Source of the DNA: DASSUW01 sp963740605
GTDB taxonomy: Bacteria > Actinomycetota > Thermoleophilia > Solirubrobacterales > Solirubrobacteraceae
Reading direction: 5' to 3'
DNA length: 64,000 bases
Assembly: GCA_963740605.1 (NCBI GenBank)
Contig: CAVUFC010000021.1
Location: 62,001-126,000 of the forward strand
Part shown: positions 32,479-40,452 of the stretch, piece by piece
How the letters are laid out: each line of letters begins with the position of its first letter
Numbering within the stretch: the stretch's first letter is position 1
Translations under genes and position numbers: made by a program
The notes under the pieces: model-generated
What the model was told of the DNA's origin: nothing
Database searches by the model: none
Seen by the model: only the letters and a program-made list of their open reading frames with translations

Positions 32479-34578
32479 TTACAGCAGCTCAGCGATCAGC
32501 TTCGCCGCGCGCGCCGCGCCGTCGGTCTCGACCGGCTGGTAGGCGACGTCGCGGCCGATCTCCTCGGCGATCGCGGCGGCGATCTCGGCCGGGCCGTCGG
32601 TCTCGAAGTCCATGCACCGTCCCGCGCCGTACCGGTTGAGCCGGTGGCGGACGTGGAAGTTCTGCTCGAAGTGGTGGCGCAGCGGGAAGTAGAGGAACGG
32701 CCGCTGGTTGGCGGTCAGCTCCATCGACGTGGTGAGCCCGCCCTGCACGATCGCGAGGTCGCAGACCGCGAGGTGCTGGTAGAGGTCCTGGACGTACGCG
32801 CGGATCTCCAGGCCCGGGTGCGACGGCAGCGACGCCGGGTCGATGCGCGGGCCGGCGACCACGATCATCCGCAGCTGCGGGACGCGCTGCTTGGCTTCCG
32901 GGAACGCTTCGATCACGCGCCGCAGCAGATGCCCGCCCACGCCTGAGCCGCCGACCGTGACGATGCAGACCTTCTCGTCGTCGCCGTAGCCGAGCGCCAC
33001 ACGGTCGGCGAGGTCGCCGGCGCTGAACCCCGTGACGTAGCCCGAGAACGAGTAGTGCTCGGATGTCCAGTCGCGGATCAGCGGCAGGTCGGGCCCGAAC
33101 GCGTCGGGCACGATGTCGTCGCGATCGCCGACGAAGACCGCGCGGTCGCGGAGCCGCGGGTAGCGATCGATGTGCTCGATCATCTCGGCGTTGTAGTCGG
33201 CGGTGAGGAACGACTCCCGGCCTCCCTCCATGGGCAGCCAGCCGACGAAGTCGGTCAGCCACACATAGGCGGCTCGCTTGAGCTCCGGGTTCTCGTGCAG
33301 GTAGTAGTCGAGCTCCCAGGCCTCGTCGCCGATCCACAGGTCGTACTGCTCCTCGCGCACGAGATCGTCGAAGACCATGAAGTTCGCCAGCAGGATCTCG
33401 TCCATCCGCCGGATCGCGTGGAAGCAGTGGAGGTCGTGCTCGGCGGACTCGCTCTCGATGTGGCCGGACTCGTTGGCGAGCAGCGCGGACGCGGGGTGGA
33501 TCCGCTCGCCGCGCCCCTCCAGCACGCGCGTGACGGGGTGCTGGGCGAGCCAGTCGATCTCCAGCCCCGGCGCCTGACGCCGCAGCTCCTCGGCGATCGC
33601 CGCATCGCGCGCCGCGTGGCCCAGCCCGATCGGCGAGGAGATGAACAGCGCTCGCTTGCCGCGCGAGCGGCCGCGGACCCACTGCGGCGCGCGGCGCGGG
33701 GGTGCGATGAAGTCGCGCAGCAGGTGGTTGACCTTGACGGGATCGCGGACGTGCGGCCCGTGCCCCGAGCCTTCCATGAGCACCAGCTCGCCGCCGGTCT
33801 CCTGCGCGAGCGCGATGCCGCGCCCCGGGCCGGTGATCCGGTCGTCGGTGCCCTGGATGACCAGGACGGGGCAGGACACGCGACGGGACAGCGCGCGCGT
33901 CTGCTCCTCGTCGAGCTCGCGCTCGAGCATGGTCGCGGCGAGCGTCTCGCCCGTCGTGTCGAGCCCCCAGCCGACCGCGTCGTCGAACGGCTTGGTCGAG
34001 TGCGGCTCGGGGAACATCTCCCCGAAGAAGAACTCGAGGAACTCGCGGTAGTTCGACAGCCAGTAGTGGCGATTGTACTTCTGCCAGCCCTCGTAGGACT
34101 CGCGCGGCGAATCCCAGTCGAGCGCCGCCCGGGCATCGACGATCCCGCCGAACGGAACGGACGGGCCGATGAAGACGGCGGCCTCGACGCGATCCGGATG
34201 GTCGGCCGCGAGCAGCAGCGATCGCTGCGCGCCGCGCGAGAGGGAGACGAGCACCGCCCGCTCGGTCTTGGTGGCGTCCATGACCGCCAGTGCGTCGAGC
34301 GCGAAGTCGGTCTCCGAGTAGCCCGCCTCGGGCCGGTCGGACCGGCCGTTCCCGCGCCCGTCCATCACGAGCACCCGGCAGTGCCGCGCCAGGTACGGGA
34401 TCTGCATCTTCCAGTGGCGCGAGTGGATGATCGACCACGTCGGCATCAGGAAGACCGTCGGCTCGCCCGTGCCGTACACCTCCCAGTACAAGCGCACGCC
34501 TTCGCGCTCGACGTAGCCGGACTCGTCGGGGTACATCGCCCGCGTCTGCTCAGCGGGAACGGCTAGCGACAGATCCAT
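32479..34578 (-). CDS. Alpha/beta hydrolase-glycosyltransferase (GT-B) fusion
   Basis: A 699-aa two-domain protein. Residues 1-295 are an alpha/beta hydrolase: GYVEREGVRLYWEVYG, MDGRGNGRSDRP, nucleophile Ser114 in SLSRG, acid near GTDDRITGP, and His273 in GSGHGPH. A basic linker (RRAPQWVRGRSRGKR) joins a MurG/GT1-like glycosyltransferase (309-699). That part begins ALFISSPIGLGHAARDAAIA and shows the donor-side VTVGGSGVGGHLLRRVIEA, VAGPRID, then AIVQGGLTTSMELTANQRPF and a later HHFEQNFHVRHRL. The ATG at 34578 overlaps the TetR gene by 16 nt; an ATG at 34536 is also possible. It may glycosylate and de-esterify one metabolite that the MMPL pump exports; this is inference. Confidence 0.85.
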   Translation of the reverse strand: MDLSLAVPAEQTRAMYPDESGYVEREGVRLYWEVYGTGEPTVFLMPTWSIIHSRHWKMQIPYLARHCRVLVMDGRGNGRSDRPEAGYSETDFALDALAVMDATKTERAVLVSLSRGAQRSLLLAADHPDRVEAAVFIGPSVPFGGIVDARAALDWDSPRESYEGWQKYNRHYWLSNYREFLEFFFGEMFPEPHSTKPFDDAVGWGLDTTGETLAATMLERELDEEQTRALSRRVSCPVLVIQGTDDRITGPGRGIALAQETGGELVLMEGSGHGPHVRDPVKVNHLLRDFIAPPRRAPQWVRGRSRGKRALFISSPIGLGHAARDAAIAEELRRQAPGLEIDWLAQHPVTRVLEGRGERIHPASALLANESGHIESESAEHDLHCFHAIRRMDEILLANFMVFDDLVREEQYDLWIGDEAWELDYYLHENPELKRAAYVWLTDFVGWLPMEGGRESFLTADYNAEMIEHIDRYPRLRDRAVFVGDRDDIVPDAFGPDLPLIRDWTSEHYSFSGYVTGFSAGDLADRVALGYGDDEKVCIVTVGGSGVGGHLLRRVIEAFPEAKQRVPQLRMIVVAGPRIDPASLPSHPGLEIRAYVQDLYQHLAVCDLAIVQGGLTTSMELTANQRPFLYFPLRHHFEQNFHVRHRLNRYGAGRCMDFETDGPAEIAAAIAEEIGRDVAYQPVETDGAARAAKLIAELL

Positions 34579-35129
34579 TGATCGATCCAGTCCAGGAGCT
34601 CGCGGTGCCCGGTGTCGATGCCACCCAGGCGCTCCACGATGATCCCGAGGTTGAAGGTGATCACGAGCGAAACCAGTGCGTCCAGCGGCATGCTGATGCC
34701 GAGCTCGCGATGCGGCTCGGCGAACGCGCCGCGCAGGACTCCCCGCCACTCGGCATTGACGCGCGCGAGGCGCTCCCGCAGCCCCTCGTCGTTCCACGAC
34801 AGCGCGGACAGCTCCATCCAGATCTTCTGGTAGCGGACGTCCTCGCTGACCAGGTACCGCATCGCGGTCCGCCACTTCTCCACGAACGACTCATCCGCCG
34901 CGTACAGCTCGCGCTGCCGCTCGATCATCCGCTCGGTGAACCGCTCCAGGGCGCGCACGAGCAGGTTCTCGTTGGACCCGAAGTAGTAGTGCACGAGCCC
35001 GTGGTTGACGCCCGCCTCCTCGGCGAGCCGGCGCGTCGTGATGCCGGCGTGGCCGACGTCGACGAGCAGTTGCTCGGCGGCGTCGAGCAGGGCCTCCTCG
35101 GCGGTGGCGCGGGCCGCCGTGACGCTCAC
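34563..35129 (-). CDS. TetR-family regulator
   Basis: A 188-aa repressor-type regulator. The helix-turn-helix is HAGITTRRLAEEAGVNHGLV, then HYYFGSNENLL (residues about 25-55), typical of TetR. The ligand-binding C-terminal domain includes EDVRYQKIWMELSALSWNDE. GTG 35129 overlaps the stop of the NTF2-like gene (GTGA); an earlier in-frame GTG is at 35141. It lies inside the operon it probably controls, whose promoter carries a 28-bp palindrome. The ligand may be the compound handled by the fusion enzyme and the MMPL pump. Confidence 0.88.
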   Translation of the reverse strand: MSVTAARATAEEALLDAAEQLLVDVGHAGITTRRLAEEAGVNHGLVHYYFGSNENLLVRALERFTERMIERQRELYAADESFVEKWRTAMRYLVSEDVRYQKIWMELSALSWNDEGLRERLARVNAEWRGVLRGAFAEPHRELGISMPLDALVSLVITFNLGIIVERLGGIDTGHRELLDWIDQWICR

Positions 35130-35461
35130 GAGTACCGCCACAGCGCGTTCGCGATCCGCCAGCCGTCCGGCGTCTTCATCAGGTGGACGTACTCGTGGTA
35201 CACGGCAGATTCGATCGTCACGCTCGCGATGTCCTCGCGGACGTCCTCGATCCGGATGCTCAGCGACCGGTCGACGCCGTCCTTGCGGCCCTCGCCCGCC
35301 GCTGTGAGCTCGAGCATCCGCTCTTTGGTCGTGATCCGGGCGCTCACCACCGACCGCTTGACGAGATCGGGGTGGAGCGCGCGATCCATCTGCGCGACAT
35401 CGGCGTCGTACCAGCCCTCGAAGTAGTCGCGGACGGTCTGCTCGATCAATGCCTTAGTCAT
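35126..35461 (-). CDS. NTF2-like/putative lumazine-binding domain protein
   Basis: A 111-aa protein of the NTF2/SnoaL-like fold: IEQTVRDYFEGWYDADVAQM, then DRALHPDLVKRSV, SIRIEDVREDIASVTIESAV and VHLMKTPDGWRIANALW. These cone-shaped domains bind small hydrophobic ligands or catalyse isomerase/hydratase steps. It is the first gene of the operon NTF2-TetR-fusion enzyme(-MMPL). The ATG at 35461 lies within the palindromic operator, so binding there would block both transcription and any ribosome access. No ribosome-binding site is present. Confidence 0.82.
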   Translation of the reverse strand: MTKALIEQTVRDYFEGWYDADVAQMDRALHPDLVKRSVVSARITTKERMLELTAAGEGRKDGVDRSLSIRIEDVREDIASVTIESAVYHEYVHLMKTPDGWRIANALWRYS

Positions 35462-35475
35462 TTGACTAAGGCATT
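35448..35475. promoter_or_regulatory. 28-bp palindromic TetR operator over the start codon
   Basis: AATGCCTTAGTCA (35448-35460) and TGACTAAGGCATT (35463-35475) are exact inverted copies with a 2-bp centre, typical in length for TetR-family operators. The right arm (minus-strand sense) overlaps the ATG at 35461 and the -10. It is most simply the site for the TetR protein encoded in this operon. Confidence 0.7.
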
Positions 35476-35501
35476 TGACCAGACCACGAATCTCAAGTCA
35501 A
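35473..35501 (-). promoter_or_regulatory. Promoter of the NTF2-TetR-fusion operon
   Basis: On the minus strand TTGACT (35496-35501) and TCAAAT (35473-35478) are 17 bp apart. The -35 lies inside the 3' end of the Crp/Fnr gene. The start site would fall within the palindromic operator, a few bases before the ATG. Confidence 0.55.
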
Positions 35502-36209
35502 GGCAGCGACCAGGCGGTGATTGCGCAACTCGTCCGGCGGCTCGCCGTGCAGCACCCACTCGCCGCTGTCGCGCCGCGAGAGCATCCCGTCGCGCCTGAG
35601 CTCACCCAACGCCGTCGTCACCGACTGCCGGGAGGCGCCGACGAGATCCGCGAGCCGCTGGTGACCCAGCGGCAGCGGCACCACGATCCCGTCCGGGTGC
35701 ACCCGCCCCCAGCGCTCGGCGAGGTGCCACAGCGACAGCAGCAACCGGTCGCCGACGCGCTGGTGGTGGGCGATCGCGAGCGCGACCGCCAGATGATGCG
35801 CCCGGCGTGTGCCGCGGTTGAACAGCTCGAGCCCGAGCTGCGGCCACGGCACGATCCGCAGCACGAACGCGTGATCCAGCACGGCGAGCTGTGTCTCTTC
35901 CAGGACGTGCCAGCCGACCTCCGCACGCACGTGGGAACCGGTCTCGTCCCAGCTCCACGGCCGCATCACGTCTCCGTGTCCGACCAGCTCGACGCAGTGC
36001 TTGCCGAGCACGTTGACCGTTCGACTCAACAGGCCGTCCACGATCAGGAACCCGCGATGGTGCTCCGCGGGCTCCTCGGCCGCGGCGGCGTCCCACTCCC
36101 CGGGCGACAGCCGCGAGACACGCGTCACGGCCTCGCGACGCGCGCGAGCGAGATCGCCGGGCGAGAGCAGGTCGCCAAGGTCGGGGTCGGCGTCGACGAT
36201 GCTGATCAT
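35493..36209 (-). CDS. Crp/Fnr-family transcriptional regulator
   Basis: A 238-aa regulator with an N-terminal cyclic-nucleotide-binding-type beta barrel (residues about 25-140; RGFLIVDGLLSRTVNVLGKH, GHGDVMRPW). The C-terminal winged helix carries GHQRLADLVGASRQSVTTAL followed by GELRRDGML. The phosphate-binding cassette RxS of cAMP receptors is not recognisable, and there are no Fe-S cysteines, so the effector is unknown. The ATG at 36209 follows AGGGGAC; earlier starts are not supported. Its 3' end contains the -35 of the next operon. Confidence 0.85.
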   Translation of the reverse strand: MISIVDADPDLGDLLSPGDLARARREAVTRVSRLSPGEWDAAAAEEPAEHHRGFLIVDGLLSRTVNVLGKHCVELVGHGDVMRPWSWDETGSHVRAEVGWHVLEETQLAVLDHAFVLRIVPWPQLGLELFNRGTRRAHHLAVALAIAHHQRVGDRLLLSLWHLAERWGRVHPDGIVVPLPLGHQRLADLVGASRQSVTTALGELRRDGMLSRRDSGEWVLHGEPPDELRNHRLVAALT

Positions 36210-36337
36210 GTCCCCTGCTCTACCCAGATGTCGGACCTCGGACGTCGGGGCCGCGACCAACGCGCCCAAATCCCTAACTCACCGACCTACGGTGCCCGGT
36301 CACGTTCGATGTAGACGAACCGGACAAGGGGGAATCT

Positions 36338-36460
36338 GTGCTGTGGCTCATCTTGGGAATCGTGCTGTTGATCATCGCCATCGCAGGCGGTGTGATCGTG
36401 CATCCGCTGCTGTTCGCGCTGGCGATCGTGGCCCTGCTGCTCTTCTTCGTGGGGCGGTGA
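36338..36460 (+). CDS. Small hydrophobic membrane protein (40 aa)
   Basis: Too short for most gene callers. Starting at GTG 36338 behind AAGGGGG, it encodes two hydrophobic helices: LWLILGIVLLIIAIAGGVIV, then PLLFALAIVALLLFFVGR. This matches the two-helix lmo0937/DUF5670-like family of small membrane proteins. Its stop overlaps the STAS gene (GTGA), so the two are probably co-translated. The role is unknown; relatives are often associated with envelope stress. Confidence 0.7.
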   Translation: MLWLILGIVLLIIAIAGGVIVHPLLFALAIVALLLFFVGR

Positions 36461-36810
36461 AGCGGTTCGAGATCGGCGATGCCCGGCTCCGGGACGTCCC
36501 CGGGATCGCCGTCCGCGGTGAGATCGACATCAACGCCGTCGATGCGCTCGACACGGCGCTCGACATGCAGATCCGCACCACCACCGGCGTGTTCGTCGTC
36601 GACCTGGTGAAGGCCACGTTCCTCGACTCGACCGGCCTCGCGACGCTGATGCGGGCGCGCGGGCTGCTCGGCACCGAAGATCGCGAGCTCGTGATCCTGT
36701 GCGGGCCCGGTCCGGTACGGCGGACGTTCGAGCTGACCGGCACCACGGAGCTGTTCGTGATCTACGGCTCCGCCGAGGAGGCGCTGGCCGTGCTCGTGCC
36801 CGCCGATTGA
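36457..36810 (+). CDS. STAS-domain anti-sigma-factor antagonist
   Basis: A 117-aa SpoIIAA/RsbV-like protein: GIAVRGEIDINAVDALDTAL (strand-helix), VFVVDLVKATFLDSTGLATL with Ser58 as the phosphorylation site of the DSTG motif, then ELVILCGPGPVRRTFELTG. Unphosphorylated, such proteins sequester a kinase anti-sigma factor. No RsbW-like kinase or sigma factor is in the window, so the partner lies elsewhere. It starts at GTG 36457 inside the preceding stop. Confidence 0.87.
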   Translation: MKRFEIGDARLRDVPGIAVRGEIDINAVDALDTALDMQIRTTTGVFVVDLVKATFLDSTGLATLMRARGLLGTEDRELVILCGPGPVRRTFELTGTTELFVIYGSAEEALAVLVPAD

Positions 36811-36917
36811 TGTCATCGAGCGGACAATCGCGAGTTCGTCAACTCACGACAAACCCGGCGTCGCTGCCGCGACCGCGGCCGGCGTGATACGCCCCTTGTG
36901 GCAAGGGAGGAGGAACA

Positions 36918-38849
36918 ATGTCTAAGCCACTCGTGGCCGCCCTCGTGACTGTGGCGGCCCTGACCGTTGCCGCACCCGTGGCAGCGAAACCGTCGCACGC
37001 GCCCCCGAAGGAGCCGTACGAGAACCCGCGGCTGCCCGTCAAACAGCGCGTCGACGATCTCCTCAAGCGGATGACGCTCGAGGAGAAGGTCGGGCAGATG
37101 ACCCAGACCGAGCGCTTCCAGTTCACAGACGACGTCACGCCGATCACCACGTACGGCCTCGGCTCGATTCTGTCCGGCGGCGGCTCGGTGCCGACGCCGA
37201 ACACCCCTGAGGCGTGGGCCGACATGGTCGACAGCTTCCAGCGCGCTGCGCTCAAGACGCGGCTGCACATTCCGCTGATCTACGGCGTCGACACCGTCCA
37301 CGGCCACGGCAACCTGCTCGGCGCGACGGTGTTCCCGCACAACATCGGCCTGGGCGCGACGCGCGACCCGCGGCTGGTCGAGCAGATCGAGCACGTGGCG
37401 GCGGAGGAGACCCGCGCAAGCGGCCCGCAGTGGGCGTTCGCGCCGTGCATCTGCGCCGCCCGAGACGACCGCTGGGGCCGCACGTACGAGAGCTTCTCTG
37501 AGAACCCGGAGCTCGTCGAGAAGATGGAGACGGCGATCGACGGCTTCCAGGGCCATGACATCAGCGCATCCGATCGCGTGCTCGCCACCGCCAAGCACTA
37601 CGCGGGCGACGGTGACACGAAGTACGACGAGAGCAAGGCCGGTACCGGCCAGTATCCGATCGACCAGGGCGTGGCAGTGACCACCAAGCGCGACTTCTGG
37701 CGCAACGCGCTCCGTCAATACGTCCCGGCGGTGAAGCAACACCACGTCGGCAGCGTGATGCCGTCGTTCTCGAGCGTCGACTGGATCGAGGACGGCGTCG
37801 GCGACCCGATCAAGATGCACGGCAACCAGGAGCTGATTGACGGCGTCCTCAAGCATCAGCTCGGCTTCAAGGGCCTCGTGATCAGCGACTGGGAAGGGAT
37901 CCACCAACTCCCCGGCGACTGGGCGACCCAGGTCAGCACCGGCGTCAACGCCGGCATCGACATGATGATGGAGCCCAACAGCTACAAGGACTTCATCGCG
38001 ACGCTGCTCGCCGAGGTTCGCAACGGCGACGTCAAGATGGCGCGGATCGACGACGCGGTGCGCCGGATCCTCACCAAGAAGTTCGAGCTCGGGCTGTTCG
38101 AGCACCCGTTCACGCCACGCCGGCACATGGCCGAGATCGGCTCCGCGCAGCACCACCGGCTGGCCCGCCGGGCGGCCGCGGAGTCGCAGGTGCTGCTCGT
38201 CAACCGCAAGCACACGCTGCCGCTCGGCAAGCGCGGGAACGTGTACGTCGCGGGCAGCAACGCCGACAACATCGGCAACCAGGCCGGCGGCTGGACGCTG
38301 ACCTGGCAGGGCGGCTCGAAGAACGTGATCCCGGGGACGACGATCCTCGACGGGATCCGCGAGCACGCCAAGCACGTCACGTTCAGTGAGGACGCCTCCG
38401 CGCGCGTGCCGCGCAACGCGACCGGCATCGTCGTGGTCGGCGAGACGCCGTACGCCGAGGGCTTCGGTGACGTCGGTGGCCCACAGTGGGGCTTCGACCC
38501 CGCCGACAACGGCGTGCTCCGCCCGCCGCAGACGATGATGCTGTCGGACACCGACAAGGCCGCCGTCGACACCGTGTGCGCCGCCGCCCGGCGATGCGTG
38601 ATGGTGGTCGTCTCCGGCCGCCCGCTGATCATCGACCGCGCGCAGCGCAACGAGCTCGACGGACTCGTCGCGGCCTGGCTGCCGGGCAGCGAGGGCGCGG
38701 GCGTGGCCGACACGCTGTTCGGCGCCCGGCCGTACACGGGGCGCCTGCCGATGACGTGGCCGCGCTCGATCGATCAGGAGCCGATCAACGTCGGCGACCG
38801 CCACTACGACCCGCTGTTCCCGTACGGCTATGGCCTGAGGACCGGCTGA
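36918..38849 (+). CDS. Secreted GH3 beta-glucosidase
   Basis: A 643-aa exported glycoside hydrolase family 3 enzyme with signal peptide 1-23 (AALVTVAALTVAAPVAA). It shows MTLEEKVGQMTQTE, PLIYGVDTVHGHGNL, RDDRWGRTYESFSENPELV and LATAKHYAGDGDT, and the nucleophile Asp324 in GLVISDWEG. The C-terminal domain ends in the usual PLFPYGYGLRTG with the acid region before it. It resembles exo-beta-1,3/1,4-glucanases of the BglX/ExoP type. GGGAGGAGG seven nt before the ATG supports the start. It overlaps the convergent MFS gene by 22 nt. With the GH3 at 1-1841 it suggests use of plant or fungal beta-glucans. Confidence 0.93.
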   Translation: MSKPLVAALVTVAALTVAAPVAAKPSHAPPKEPYENPRLPVKQRVDDLLKRMTLEEKVGQMTQTERFQFTDDVTPITTYGLGSILSGGGSVPTPNTPEAWADMVDSFQRAALKTRLHIPLIYGVDTVHGHGNLLGATVFPHNIGLGATRDPRLVEQIEHVAAEETRASGPQWAFAPCICAARDDRWGRTYESFSENPELVEKMETAIDGFQGHDISASDRVLATAKHYAGDGDTKYDESKAGTGQYPIDQGVAVTTKRDFWRNALRQYVPAVKQHHVGSVMPSFSSVDWIEDGVGDPIKMHGNQELIDGVLKHQLGFKGLVISDWEGIHQLPGDWATQVSTGVNAGIDMMMEPNSYKDFIATLLAEVRNGDVKMARIDDAVRRILTKKFELGLFEHPFTPRRHMAEIGSAQHHRLARRAAAESQVLLVNRKHTLPLGKRGNVYVAGSNADNIGNQAGGWTLTWQGGSKNVIPGTTILDGIREHAKHVTFSEDASARVPRNATGIVVVGETPYAEGFGDVGGPQWGFDPADNGVLRPPQTMMLSDTDKAAVDTVCAAARRCVMVVVSGRPLIIDRAQRNELDGLVAAWLPGSEGAGVADTLFGARPYTGRLPMTWPRSIDQEPINVGDRHYDPLFPYGYGLRTG

Positions 38850-40027
38850 CGGCGCGGGACGAGCCACAGGATCGGCGCGGCCGCGATCGCGGTCGCGCCG
38901 ATCGCCAGGGCGGCGACTCCGATCGAGTCCAGCGCGTAGCCGCCGAGCAATGCCAGCGAGGCCCCGAGTAGCGCGGACAGCAGGTCGTTGAACCCGAGCA
39001 TCTTGCCGCGCTCGCTCGGCGCGGTCGCATCGACCAGCTGTGCGGTCGCCGCCACGAACGACAGGTTCCAGCCGACGCCGAGGCCGAACAGCAGTATCGC
39101 CGTCCCCACGACGCTCTCGATCCACAGCAGGCCGATCGTCGAAGCCGCCATCACCAGCAGACCGCCGGCGAGCGCCGGCATGCGGCCGATGCGGTCGATC
39201 AGCGTCCCCACGACGAGCACGAGCGCGTACATCCCCATGACGTGCGCGCCGATGATCGGGAACACGTCGCTCTGCGTGTGGTGATGGTGCTCGACGACGA
39301 CGTAGCCGCTGAGGTTCATCACCGACACCATCACGCCGAAGCTCGCCAGCGCGGCGAGCATCGCCGGGCGCACCCCGGGCCGGACGATGATCTCGCGCAG
39401 CGGCGCCGCGGGCGCGTTCTCGTCGGCGTGCGCGCCGATCGCCTCGGCGATCTCCTTCGGGTCCGGCCGCACGAGCAGGACGAGCAGGCACGCCACGAGC
39501 GCGATCCCGCCGGCAGCGAGCCACGGTACGGTCAGCGCGGCGGCGTCGAGCTCGCGACCGGCGAACAGCGGACCGAAGACGGCGGGGCCGAGGATCGCCC
39601 CGAACACCGAGCCGAACAGCACGTACGAGATGCCGAGCGCGCGCCGCTCGGGCGGGTACATGTCACCCGCCGCGGCGCGGATCAGCAGCGCGACCCCGCT
39701 CGCCGCGCCGGTCAGCATGAAGCCGAGGATCAGCACCGGCGTCGAGCCGATGTTGGTCGCCAGCGCGGTCAGGCAGCAGCCGGCGGTGGCGGACAGGTAC
39801 CCGCCGGCGATCACCGGCCGCCGCCCGATGCGGTCCATCGCGCGGCCCGCCGGCAGGGCGGCCAGCGCGGACGCGAGCAGAAAGATCGCCGGCCCCAGCC
39901 CGAGCAGGCCGCGCACGCCGGTCACGAGCACGAACGTGATCGATGACACCGCCGCCACAAGCTGCAGGACGGCCGAATACAACGCCATCGTGCTGGCCAG
40001 CAGGACGGTATTACGACCGACGTTCAA
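38828..40027 (-). CDS. MFS transporter
   Basis: A 399-aa major facilitator with about 12 transmembrane helices. The loop 2-3 motif appears as GRAMDRIGRRPVIAGGYLSA, and its repeat as GTLIDRIGRMPALAGGLL. A His-rich periplasmic or loop segment (EHHHHTQS) follows TM7. Drug or metabolite efflux is the usual role of this type. The start overlaps the VOC gene stop by 17 nt, at the end of the six-gene minus-strand series beginning at 44499. Confidence 0.88.
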   Translation of the reverse strand: MNVGRNTVLLASTMALYSAVLQLVAAVSSITFVLVTGVRGLLGLGPAIFLLASALAALPAGRAMDRIGRRPVIAGGYLSATAGCCLTALATNIGSTPVLILGFMLTGAASGVALLIRAAAGDMYPPERRALGISYVLFGSVFGAILGPAVFGPLFAGRELDAAALTVPWLAAGGIALVACLLVLLVRPDPKEIAEAIGAHADENAPAAPLREIIVRPGVRPAMLAALASFGVMVSVMNLSGYVVVEHHHHTQSDVFPIIGAHVMGMYALVLVVGTLIDRIGRMPALAGGLLVMAASTIGLLWIESVVGTAILLFGLGVGWNLSFVAATAQLVDATAPSERGKMLGFNDLLSALLGASLALLGGYALDSIGVAALAIGATAIAAAPILWLVPRRQPVLRP

Positions 40028-40445
40028 AGTACTCGGCGGCGCGCCTCATCATCTCCTCGTGGGAGAGCTCCTCGGTCCGCTGGGCGAGCATCCACTGATG
40101 CCCGTACGGATCGCGCAGACGGCCACCGCGCTCGCCGTAGAACTGGTCGGCGAGCGGATAGACCACCTCGGCGCCCGCGTCGATGGCCCGCTGCCAGGCG
40201 GCGTCGACGTCGGGCCAGTACGTCGCCAGGATCGAGCCGCCGCCCTCGGCATCCTGCGTGATCATCACGACCGAGTCGCCGATCCGCAGTTCGGTGTGGA
40301 TGACCTCGCCGTCCGGCCCCGTGAAGCGGTCGGAGATCTCCTCGGCGCCGAACGCGCGCGCGTAGAACTCGACCGCGGCGGCGCCGTCGGTCACCACGAG
40401 GCGCGGTGTGACCGTGTGCAGATGCGGCGGGACGGGATCGACCAC
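40011..40445 (-). CDS. VOC (glyoxalase/PhnB-like) family protein
   Basis: A 144-aa VOC-superfamily protein: TPRLVVTDGAAAVEFYARAF, then GEVIHTELRIGDSVVMITQD, WPDVDAAWQRAIDAGAEVVY and GGRLRDPYGHQWMLAQ. This arrangement matches the PhnB/YP_2-like branch. Possible metal ligands are His/Glu in VIHTELR and the DPYGHQW His. The GTG at 40445 is chosen because an upstream ATG lies in another frame. It overlaps the MFS gene by 17 nt, hinting at a resistance or detoxification pair. Confidence 0.82.
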   Translation of the reverse strand: MVDPVPPHLHTVTPRLVVTDGAAAVEFYARAFGAEEISDRFTGPDGEVIHTELRIGDSVVMITQDAEGGGSILATYWPDVDAAWQRAIDAGAEVVYPLADQFYGERGGRLRDPYGHQWMLAQRTEELSHEEMMRRAAEYFERRS

Positions 40446-40452
40446 ACGCGGA

